Below, piece after piece: positions 23,944-31,180 of a stretch of DNA of 33,501 bases (position 1 is its first letter; every line of letters starts with the position of its first letter). Source of the stretch: an uncultured Erysipelotrichaceae bacterium (GTDB lineage: Bacteria > Bacillota_I > Bacilli_A > RFN20 > CAG-826); contig CACYSA010000006.1 of the NCBI GenBank assembly GCA_902777015.1, positions 1-33,501 of the forward strand, read 5' to 3'. The translations under genes and the position numbers were made by a program. The notes beneath the pieces were generated by a model. The model had not been told where the DNA came from and did no database searches. It was given only the letters and a program-made list of their open reading frames with translations.

Positions 23944-25866
23944 TTAATCGCCTTTCTTAGTTCTTAGAACTTTTTTCATGTAACAACCACCATCGAAATG
24001 TTTTACACATTCAAGGCAGCCTACACATTTTGAAGAATCAATCGTATACATGATTGTACTGTTGCTTACATGCCCTTTTTCAGAATTAACAACTTTAAGA
24101 GCATTAAATTTACAAACGCTTTGGCAATAAGAGCAGCCTATACAAGTTTGATACTTAGTGATTTGATTTCTCACACAGTCCGACATTTCTTTTTGATTCT
24201 GAAATGGTTTTGACACCTTAAGAAATGTAACTTTTAATTCTGTAGATCCATTTTTCCCAGATAAGCGGATAATTGGCTCATTGGTTATTTTGGACAAAAC
24301 ATAAACTTCATTAAGTCTTTTGTTTCCGATTTCTTTATTGATTAAACCTAATGGTTTAAAGAAGGTATATAAATCATCAGTTATAGCCTTCGTTAATTCA
24401 AAATTAATACTTGCCTCATCAAAGGTACAAGGTTTAAAAGTAACAACTGCATTCTTGCTATGCTCAAGACCATTGCCTCCTTGCCTCGCCTTCCACTTGC
24501 CTTCGTCAATGTATTCTTGCCAGTCTTCCTTGCCAACTTTTTTTGCAAACCTATATAGCATGTTCTTAAAATTGGAAGATTCTTCATTCATATAAATTGA
24601 TGACAAAAAAGCAGACCAATCGCTATTATTTGGGCAACACCAACATCCAACTCTAGAAAATCCTTGTTTGTAAGCATCGTTGAACGGAATATTATTCGCA
24701 AGAAGATATAGCCAAACATCAAAATCTGTCCAATCAATAATTGGAGAAGCAACTAATTGTTTTGAAATCTTAGGGCTATCAGTATCTCTATCGTATTTAC
24801 TTCTTGCTAAAGATTCCGCTCTTCTCACGCCTTGAAAAGAAAGCAATCTCAATTTGTTTTTATAAAGCTGCTCAATCTTTTTTGTAATTGCACCAGTTTT
24901 GAAAATCGTGCAACACCAACGCATAACCCTGCTGGGAGGGCCAACTACTTCACACAAATTTTCAAAATCTTGATCGTTATTTTTAGCAATTAATAAAGGC
25001 GTGTGAGGATATTGTTTTTTAAATAATTCAACATATTTTCCTGATGCAGGGTATTCTAAAGTTGTGTCGCCATAAATATGAGGAACGCTTTCAGTGCCTA
25101 AAGCTCTCATCACCAAATGGCTTGTAACAGTTGAATCTTTACCACCGCTAAATGATACAAACATCGATGACAAATCATAATTTTTTGAAATGTTTCTAAT
25201 ATACTCTATAGCCTCATCAGTGATTGAATTTAAATGATCTTTATTTAGCAGAATAAACTTCTTAATAAAATCATTGTCCGTATCTGAGGCAACATACTTT
25301 AGATTTTCATCTTCGTATTTCTTTAGTTCACTAATCACATGTAAAGGATCTCTTTTTCTAAATTCAGAAAAAGGCATTTTGATTTTTTGCCCATTAACAA
25401 CATAGTTGTTAGCTCCTACACACCAAATTGATTTGCCTGCAAATTTGAAAGGTTCTTCTAATAAAACTTCTAATAATAGTCTTTCAGCGGCAAAAACAGG
25501 TCTCAAATCGGCACCTATTTTTAGACATTTAGAATTGCATTCAGGACATATTTCGGAACAAGAAGGGGCACAACATTTTTCACAATAGAAAACTTCTGTT
25601 TTTAACAGTTCTGTTCTCTTACCGCACACAGGACATGTGCTAGTTTCACAGAGAAGATCATCACAGTTTTTACAAATATAAGTTTGCAAGGGAAGCGCCT
25701 CTTTCTTTAAATGACTATTTAGTAAGACATATGTTATCACATTTGCTGGACTTTTAAAATTGTTATAAGAAAAAAGTCCAATAATTCTAGCAACAATAGC
25801 CGAATAGAGACAATAAATATGTATAAAGATGTAATCTTTTTTTCTATTATTATAAATCTCAACCAT
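23944..25866 (-). CDS. sspD: PAPS-reductase-like sulfur-transfer enzyme, SspD-like, with zinc ribbons and dicluster ferredoxin domain
   Basis: A 640-residue protein. Residues about 65-114 hold many C-x-x-C pairs (C-K-N-C, C-P-V-C, C-E-K-C, C-P-E-C) forming zinc ribbons. The PP-loop S-F-S-G-G-K-D-S at 238-245 binds ATP, followed by W-C-C at 317-319 and C-W-C-C at 408-411, possible cluster or persulfide ligands. C-I-G-C-S-Y-C at 575-581 and C-V-G-C-L-E-C at 614-620 are ferredoxin-type [4Fe-4S] sites. The enzyme would activate DNA backbone with ATP and attach sulfur from SspA. AAGGAG just upstream is inside the final codons of the replication gene, so the two are one transcript. Confidence 0.88.
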   Translation of the reverse strand: MVEIYNNRKKDYIFIHIYCLYSAIVARIIGLFSYNNFKSPANVITYVLLNSHLKKEALPLQTYICKNCDDLLCETSTCPVCGKRTELLKTEVFYCEKCCAPSCSEICPECNSKCLKIGADLRPVFAAERLLLEVLLEEPFKFAGKSIWCVGANNYVVNGQKIKMPFSEFRKRDPLHVISELKKYEDENLKYVASDTDNDFIKKFILLNKDHLNSITDEAIEYIRNISKNYDLSSMFVSFSGGKDSTVTSHLVMRALGTESVPHIYGDTTLEYPASGKYVELFKKQYPHTPLLIAKNNDQDFENLCEVVGPPSRVMRWCCTIFKTGAITKKIEQLYKNKLRLLSFQGVRRAESLARSKYDRDTDSPKISKQLVASPIIDWTDFDVWLYLLANNIPFNDAYKQGFSRVGCWCCPNNSDWSAFLSSIYMNEESSNFKNMLYRFAKKVGKEDWQEYIDEGKWKARQGGNGLEHSKNAVVTFKPCTFDEASINFELTKAITDDLYTFFKPLGLINKEIGNKRLNEVYVLSKITNEPIIRLSGKNGSTELKVTFLKVSKPFQNQKEMSDCVRNQITKYQTCIGCSYCQSVCKFNALKVVNSEKGHVSNSTIMYTIDSSKCVGCLECVKHFDGGCYMKKVLRTKKGD

Positions 25867-25867
25867 T

Positions 25868-26770
25868 TTAATTCTCCTTAAAAGCTATTTTCTTGAGATA
25901 TAAATCAACTTCTTCACACCACTTTTGCATTCTTTCATCATATCCTTCCATCTTCTCAAGATTATTCTGAAGAGAAATTACAAAGTAAGAGGCCATATTT
26001 TCTATTTCGCTATGAGATCTATTTACCTGGTCTCTTGTGTATCTGAAGCAGCGAATAAAAAGTTCCTTATCCCATAAAGCAATAGTTTCTTTTATGAAAT
26101 CATTGAACTCCTGGATATAAGGTTCATAAATGGAAAGTAAGTGATCGTTTATCAAACAACAAACATAATAATTGGGTTCAAAAGGCAATTTGCCTATATC
26201 AAATCTATCTAGTTTATCTATTCTTTTACTTTTCTTTTCCTTTTTACTTTTACTTTGTGTACTTTCGTTAGCAGAAACCGAGTTAATGTCAGCATTATCT
26301 TCATTTATGTCAACATTAATTGAATTATTGTTAGCATTAATTCCATAGAACCTAGAAACCTTCTCTTCCTCTTCAGGAGACAAAATCCAATGCGGCCTTT
26401 CAGTTTTCTTTCTTCTATAAGTAGAAGCCAGGAATTGTTTCTGAATAGCTTTTGAAGTTACTACACCATCGTACTCTAAAGATAGAGAATCTATCATGTG
26501 ACATTCTTCCATCTTAAGTAGGATAGTTTTCACGTATTCGACATCAAGCTCAAAGTTTTTAAAATCTAAACTGGTCCAAATAGAATCCGCTAATTCATCA
26601 AGAGTCATTTCTAAATAATAACCAGAGGAATACACCATGGTTAGAAAGCAAATATAGATTGAAAGAAATTCTGCACCATAAAGCTTCATGAGCTTCTTGA
26701 TCTTAGGCTCAAGCAAAATGTCGGTGTCTATAGGAAAATAGTCTAGCCCTACTTTTAATTTTCTAGCCAT
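25868..26770 (-). CDS. Phage replication initiation protein, DnaD-like (Lin1244/Lin1753 N-terminal domain)
   Basis: A 300-residue protein. The N-terminal half has the DUF4373 form: Y-F-P-I-D-T-D-I-L-L-E-P-K-I-K-K-L near 11-27, then L-Y-G-A-E-F-L-S-I-Y-I-C and an ending of F-L-A-S-T-Y-R-R-K-K. A linker with many Asn, Asp and Ser (about 145-190) leads to a C-terminal DnaD-type helical domain. It would start phage replication by loading the host helicase. It is the only recognisable replication gene in the window, and its last codons contain the ribosome binding site of sspD. Confidence 0.83.
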   Translation of the reverse strand: MARKLKVGLDYFPIDTDILLEPKIKKLMKLYGAEFLSIYICFLTMVYSSGYYLEMTLDELADSIWTSLDFKNFELDVEYVKTILLKMEECHMIDSLSLEYDGVVTSKAIQKQFLASTYRRKKTERPHWILSPEEEEKVSRFYGINANNNSINVDINEDNADINSVSANESTQSKSKKEKKSKRIDKLDRFDIGKLPFEPNYYVCCLINDHLLSIYEPYIQEFNDFIKETIALWDKELFIRCFRYTRDQVNRSHSEIENMASYFVISLQNNLEKMEGYDERMQKWCEEVDLYLKKIAFKEN

Positions 26771-26792
26771 AATCTCTCCTCTATTTTTCGTT

Positions 26793-26895
26793 TAAAAAAC
26801 TACAATAATAAGCGGGTTGTGCATTATTTCTGCAGTAAAAAGTCAATTATTTTCGTTTTTGATTACTGTTCACAGGTATTATTTGCAATTACCTA
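26793..26895. repeat. Diverged direct repeat, copy 2, upstream of the replication gene
   Basis: Copy of the sequence at 13474-13575 in the same orientation. It lies in the space between the replication gene and the excisionase-like gene. On the minus strand it includes TTGACT, which could be a -35 element for the replication gene, but no convincing -10 is at 17 bases. Confidence 0.5.
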
Positions 26896-27102
26896 TTTAA
26901 GCTCATTTTTTTCGATATATTCTTCAAGCATATTCCTGGTGATTCTCTTAGAAGAACCAATGACGAAACAGCGAAGTTTTTTATCTTTGATGAGCTTATG
27001 AATGACTCTAGTTGGTACAGATAAAGCTTCAGCAAGTTCTGCAACTGTGAAGAATTCTTTATTTCTAAGCTGCTCTTTATCGAGCTCTGATAATTCTGCC
27101 AT
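26893..27102 (-). CDS. Excisionase-like MerR/HTH-17 protein
   Basis: A 69-residue winged-helix protein of the excisionase family: F-F-T-V-A-E-L-A-E-A-L-S-V-P-T-R-V-I-H-K-L-I is the helix-turn-helix and L-R-C-F-V-I-G-S-S-K-R-I-T-R the wing. In this class the protein binds DNA near attachment sites to direct excision, or acts as a small regulator. It overlaps the antirepressor stop by one base (TAATG) with AAGGAG upstream. Together with the tyrosine recombinase it may form a recombination pair. Confidence 0.78.
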   Translation of the reverse strand: MAELSELDKEQLRNKEFFTVAELAEALSVPTRVIHKLIKDKKLRCFVIGSSKRITRNMLEEYIEKNELK

Positions 27103-27848
27103 TAGATGATTTCTCCTTCTTTTTTGATAGTTTTCAAAATGAGGTTAATGCCTGTTTTATAAACAAAGACTCTTTTATTGGTCTTAATTGTGCATTTGCT
27201 ATCGCCATATTCAAAAGCGATCACTCTGAAATATTTCTTATCGATATACTCCTGGAACGGGAGATTATCTTCATTAAGAATTCCACTGCTTCTAAGGATT
27301 GAAAGCATCTTTACTTTATCGATTCCTTCAATAGCTAAAATAGTCGGAACATCTAATAGGTCTTTAAGCACACCAGAATCGGTAGCTCTTTTAACAAATT
27401 GACGAGCTTCTTCTGTTTCTTTATGGTCTTTTTCTAATAAAGAACATTTAAGTAAAAGCGCGGCATGATCTTCGAGTAATGCCTGAGCTGTTTCTGGAGA
27501 AGATACGACAGACCTTAATTCATATTTACCTGTTCTTCTAATAGCAGGAAGAACTTCCTCTGTAACCCAAACCACGAATGGCTCAGCTTCTTCTTTTCTA
27601 CTTTGTAGAATCAAGCGGTATAAATTACTTTCAGTGATAAAGGTAAAGTTTTGTGGTTTACCGCTTGTTGGAAGTTGGATCTTCACCACTCCTTCTTTCT
27701 TGAGTCTTTTTCTGGCATCGCTGACATTTCCAATATGGAGAATAGCGCATGCATCTTTTAAACAAAGAACCGGTCTTCCAAGAGGATCCACTGTTGTTCT
27801 AATCGTTCCAAGAGAGGAACTTGTATAAGGGATAATATTATTTTCCAT
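27102..27848 (-). CDS. BRO-domain phage antirepressor
   Basis: A 248-residue protein with an N-terminal Bro-N domain: P-V-L-C-L-K-D-A-C-A-I-L-H-I-G-N-V-S-D-A at 26-45, then T-F-I-T-E-S-N-L-Y-R-L-I near 68-79 and F-V-V-W-V-T-E-E-V-L-P-A-I-R-R-T-G near 90-106, the most conserved Bro-N block. The C-terminal part is a separate antirepressor domain with basic and hydrophobic strands. Such proteins counter the prophage repressor on induction. It overlaps the tyrosine recombinase stop by 11 bases. Confidence 0.85.
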   Translation of the reverse strand: MENNIIPYTSSSLGTIRTTVDPLGRPVLCLKDACAILHIGNVSDARKRLKKEGVVKIQLPTSGKPQNFTFITESNLYRLILQSRKEEAEPFVVWVTEEVLPAIRRTGKYELRSVVSSPETAQALLEDHAALLLKCSLLEKDHKETEEARQFVKRATDSGVLKDLLDVPTILAIEGIDKVKMLSILRSSGILNEDNLPFQEYIDKKYFRVIAFEYGDSKCTIKTNKRVFVYKTGINLILKTIKKEGEII

Positions 27849-28806
27849 GGTTTTTTCCTTTCATTCTTTTTAAGAAATTGTCTGAACCCATAATCTTTGA
27901 TTCCACTATCGATTCTGTATGATTATCTTCCCTGGATAAGTTATGGAGATAGATCATTGTGGTATTGATGTTTTTATGTCTCAAAATCATCTGAACCTCT
28001 TCCACACTTACTCCAGATTTAAGAGCTAAGGTTGCAAAAGTATGTCTTAGTCCATGAGCGCTGTATCTAGGATCATCTAAATCGATAGAACGAAGCAGCT
28101 CTTTTATTCTTTTAGAAATAACTTGTGTGGTTATTCTTTCTTCTGGATTGCGATTGCTATGAGAAATGAACAAAGCTTCAGCAGAAGAATTCCTCATTAA
28201 AAGGTATTCATCAAGAACCTCTTTAACAGATAACGGAAGCTCCACTCTTTGGTCTTTAGAGCTATGTCTTTTTCCTTGGATGAATAGATATCCATCTTTG
28301 ATGTCGGTGACGTCAGCTCTAGCTACTTCAATAGTTCTTAATCCAGTCATAACAATAAGCATCACAATTGCAAAATCGCGATAGTTTGAAACTGATTGTG
28401 AACTCAGTCTTTTTGCTTTTAGCAAAAGCTTGTGAACTTGAGCAAGAGTTAGTGGCTCTCTTGTAAAATCCGATTCGATTCTTTCATAGGTGAGATCAAT
28501 AGAAACATCTTCATAGAACTTTCTTCGATAACACCACTGATAGAATTTCTTTAAAACAACGATGTATTTTTGGATAGATGAGCCCATCAACTTTTTCTTG
28601 ATTTTGAGATAGTCATTTTTGAAAGCTACTACATCTTTTTCATTTGGTTTATCTATACCTTTTTGTTCAAGGTAATCTACATAGATTCTTAGTAAGCTCC
28701 CATATGACTTTTTGCTCACTCTTTCATTGTCGATGGAATCGATGAATTCGTTGACAAGTTCTCTATGAGAACGAGCATTTAGAATAAGCTCTCTAGATTC
28801 ATTCAT
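27838..28806 (-). CDS. Tyrosine recombinase, XerC/phage integrase-like
   Basis: A 322-residue tyrosine recombinase with an N-terminal SAM-like core-binding domain (about 15-105) and a catalytic domain. Active-site residues are visible: Arg157 (T-G-L-R-T-I-E), Lys179 (G-K-R), His251-x-x-Arg254 (H-G-L-R-H-T), His277 (L-R-H-K) and nucleophile Tyr286 (M-I-Y-L-H). The protein is complete. It lies in the early operon and not at the attachment end, where two serine recombinases lie, so it may resolve dimers or invert DNA, or be the integrase of an older element. Confidence 0.9.
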   Translation of the reverse strand: MNESRELILNARSHRELVNEFIDSIDNERVSKKSYGSLLRIYVDYLEQKGIDKPNEKDVVAFKNDYLKIKKKLMGSSIQKYIVVLKKFYQWCYRRKFYEDVSIDLTYERIESDFTREPLTLAQVHKLLLKAKRLSSQSVSNYRDFAIVMLIVMTGLRTIEVARADVTDIKDGYLFIQGKRHSSKDQRVELPLSVKEVLDEYLLMRNSSAEALFISHSNRNPEERITTQVISKRIKELLRSIDLDDPRYSAHGLRHTFATLALKSGVSVEEVQMILRHKNINTTMIYLHNLSREDNHTESIVESKIMGSDNFLKRMKGKNHGK

Positions 28807-29083
28807 CTCTATTTATCCCGTTTATTCTATCCACTTCATCAAGATAGGCTTTTTCAGCGTAGACAAAATCCTTGACCTCCACTCCTAAAGCTTCCACTAG
28901 CTTAACGATAAGTCTGGAATTCATTAGTCCACCCTTTTTGCCGTTTTCAATAAGGTTATACTCACATGGGAGCATTCCTATTGCTTTGGCAAGCCTGACT
29001 TGAGATAGTCCTGCGTTTTGTCTGAACTGAGCTAAGTAAGTTCGATAGACAAACTTAAAATCTTTGTTTCTTTTTCTGGCCAT
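28799..29083 (-). CDS. XRE-family transcriptional regulator
   Basis: A 94-residue Cro/CI-type protein. The HTH is at about 20-50: F-R-Q-N-A-G-L-S-Q-V-R-L-A-K-A-I-G-M-L-P-C-E-Y-N-L-I-E-N-G; the family usually has S-x-x-x-L-A and I-E-N-G-x-R, both close to what is seen. No peptidase domain is attached. It is the first gene of the minus-strand early operon and overlaps the recombinase by eight bases. Divergent from the serine recombinases, it is the best candidate to bind the boxes at 29165-29232. Confidence 0.83.
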   Translation of the reverse strand: MARKRNKDFKFVYRTYLAQFRQNAGLSQVRLAKAIGMLPCEYNLIENGKKGGLMNSRLIVKLVEALGVEVKDFVYAEKAYLDEVDRINGINRDE

Positions 29084-29164
29084 GGCCTATTTCTCCTTTC
29101 TCCCCAGTTACCCACTGCTCTTGAGGATTTGCGATTATTCTAGAAAGGAAAACTTAGCCTGCAT

Positions 29165-29232
29165 ATTTGCTCGGAGTATATAGTTTTTGCTTCGTGATAA
29201 TGTCTTAGAGAAAATCTATATATTCGGAGCAA
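29165..29232. promoter_or_regulatory. Divergent control region with inverted operator boxes
   Basis: Two inverted copies of CTATATA...GAGCAA (29165-29190 and 29216-29232) lie between the XRE gene and the recombinase-side genes, with outer CTCTTGAG / CTCAAGA repeats around 29119 and 29236. Each TATATA could be a -10 of one of two back-to-back promoters. The same box is found upstream of the late-regulator operon at 13338. Confidence 0.5.
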
Positions 29233-29305
29233 CTACTCAAGAAAGACTCTTTTTATTTATGATTTAAGCGGTTTATCAAGCTCTACATGGATCGGAAAGG
29301 ATCCA

Positions 29306-29452
29306 ATGAAAAAGGATGAAAAAGATGTTCTCTTCACACAAACGAAAGAGCAAATACTATCACTACTTAATAAACAATTAATCACCAAAGAGCAGGCTGA
29401 TTATCTTTTAATAAAGGCTAGAGAAAAACTCGGTTTACCTCATTTGAAATAG
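29306..29452 (+). CDS. Small SHOCT-like protein upstream of the serine recombinases
   Basis: A 48-residue protein that begins MKKDEKDVLF and has a helical core of the SHOCT/short-helix type: L-L-N-K-Q-L-I-T-K-E-Q-A-D-Y-L-L. AAAGG lies a few bases before the ATG. Small proteins of this sort are found before large serine recombinase pairs in Firmicutes mobile elements. The gene precedes the first recombinase by 63 bases on the same strand, so they may be one transcript. Coding status is inferred from the ribosome binding site, position and charge pattern. Confidence 0.55.
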   Translation: MKKDEKDVLFTQTKEQILSLLNKQLITKEQADYLLIKAREKLGLPHLK

Positions 29453-29515
29453 TCTATTTATCTATTGATAAATAGTTTTTGTTACGCGAACATATGGATG
29501 AAAGGAGATATATTA

Positions 29516-31180
29516 ATGGAAATTATTGTCACACCTAAAAAGGAAGCAATCAAAATTGATCTAGAGACTGGCAAGAAGATAAAACTGAAAGTTGCAGGAT
29601 ACGCTCGTGTTTCTACCGACTTAGATGATCAAAAGAACAGCTTTGAATTCCAGAAGCTAGAATTCGAGACCAGAATCAAACAAAATCCAGAATGGGAATT
29701 TGTTGGAATGTATTCCGATGAAGGTATCTCAGGAACCTCCATCAACCATAGAGATGGATTTAAGAATATGGTCGAGGCCGCAAAAAACGGTGAAATAAAC
29801 CATATTCTCACAAAATCTATATCCAGGTTCGCCAGAAACACAGTTGACTTCTTAAATACCGTTAGAGAGCTAGCAAAAGTAAATGTCAGCGTTTATTTTG
29901 AAAAGGAAAATATCACTACTAACAAAGATAACATTGATTTGATACTTACTCTTTACGCCTCTTTAGCTGAATCAGAATCTCGCTCCATTAGCGAAAACGT
30001 TAAATGGGGAGTGAGAAAAAGAATGAGCAAAAATGAAAGAAAGGTTCCAGTTGGAGCTTTGGTTGGTTACTCTCAACATCCAGATGGAACCTGGTACATT
30101 AACGAAGACTCAGTCCTTATTAAGAAAATCTTTGAAAAGTTTCTTGAAGGATATACCTTTAGGCAAATAATAGCTGAAGTAAAAGCTATGGACACAAACA
30201 AAGAACGTAGCTGGAGCGTTAGTAAGATAGGTCGAATCTTAAGATGCGAAAAATATAAAGGGTTCATAATTCATCAAAAGACCGTCACTATCGATGTACT
30301 TACTCATAAGCGAGTGAAGAATGAAGGAATTGAACCAATGTACACAATTAGAGGTCATCATGAAGCAATTATCCCAGAAGAAACTTTTGACTATGTTCAA
30401 ATCATCATGGATTCATTCAAGGGGAAATTTGGAGAGTTTGAAACATCAAACAAAAAAGAGTTTTCTGGAATGGTCATTTGCGAAAAATGTAACCGAGTTT
30501 TAAGAAGAATTACTTATCAGTATAACAAACAACAATACTTAACCTGCAAAACTTCTAAAAACAAAGAAGGTGACGAAAAAAGCTGTGATGCGGAAGTTAT
30601 TCCTTTAGTTATATTTAAGGACATATGTATAGACGCATATAAAAACCTCAGAAATAATAAGACTTTTGCAGCTTCACTGACTTCTACTTTGATTGCAGAA
30701 TTAGCTAACAAAGACTTCGTAAAAGAAATCAGCGAAATCAACACAAAAATAGAATCAGTTAATAAAAGCATTAACGAACTAGTTAAGTCACAAGTTGAGA
30801 ACGATTCTAAGAATTACCCCGCGGAATTCTCAAGGCTGAAAGCTGAAAGAAACATACTCCAAAAGGAACTTATTAAAATTAAAGATTTAGCAAAAAATAA
30901 TTATGAACTGCAGCGAAATCTTACTAAAATCGACACTTTTTTAAAAGAAAATAGCGAGTTCGATTATCTTCACTTTAAAGAGATCGTTTATAAAATCATC
31001 CATAAAGCAGATGGCTCGTTTAGATTCCTAGTTAGAGGTGAAAATTTTGATTCTCTAAATAAAGAACAGATAGATATTCAGGCAAAGAAAAAAGAGCCAC
31101 TAATGACAAAAATAGTGACTCTTAATGATGCTCTTATTAAATACGACGTTGTTGTTATGGAGGGGCAGAAGAATGATTAA
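29516..31180 (+). CDS. Large serine recombinase 1
   Basis: A 554-residue large serine recombinase. The resolvase domain has the catalytic Ser at Y-A-R-V-S-T-D (Ser33), followed by S-D-E-G-I-S-G-T-S and K-S-I-S-R-F-A-R-N-T. The recombinase domain and zinc ribbon come next (C-E-K-C-N, then C-K-T and C-D), and a coiled coil near the C-terminus (I-N-T-K-I-E-S-V-N-K-S-I). AAAGGAGAT lies just before the ATG at 29516. It and the next gene overlap by eight bases, so both are made from one message. Together they probably integrate and excise the prophage. Confidence 0.92.
   Translation: MEIIVTPKKEAIKIDLETGKKIKLKVAGYARVSTDLDDQKNSFEFQKLEFETRIKQNPEWEFVGMYSDEGISGTSINHRDGFKNMVEAAKNGEINHILTKSISRFARNTVDFLNTVRELAKVNVSVYFEKENITTNKDNIDLILTLYASLAESESRSISENVKWGVRKRMSKNERKVPVGALVGYSQHPDGTWYINEDSVLIKKIFEKFLEGYTFRQIIAEVKAMDTNKERSWSVSKIGRILRCEKYKGFIIHQKTVTIDVLTHKRVKNEGIEPMYTIRGHHEAIIPEETFDYVQIIMDSFKGKFGEFETSNKKEFSGMVICEKCNRVLRRITYQYNKQQYLTCKTSKNKEGDEKSCDAEVIPLVIFKDICIDAYKNLRNNKTFAASLTSTLIAELANKDFVKEISEINTKIESVNKSINELVKSQVENDSKNYPAEFSRLKAERNILQKELIKIKDLAKNNYELQRNLTKIDTFLKENSEFDYLHFKEIVYKIIHKADGSFRFLVRGENFDSLNKEQIDIQAKKKEPLMTKIVTLNDALIKYDVVVMEGQKND

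Noticed and set aside
13628-25866. Classical Dnd (DndABCDE/FGH) system
   Set aside because: DUF4007 and the large SspC-like ATPase are markers of Ssp rather than Dnd; no clear DndB or DndE was seen.
29453-29515. Upstream TTG-type start for serine recombinase 1 at 29465
   Set aside because: AAAGGAGAT lies directly before the ATG at 29516, and the extra residues are not part of the resolvase fold.
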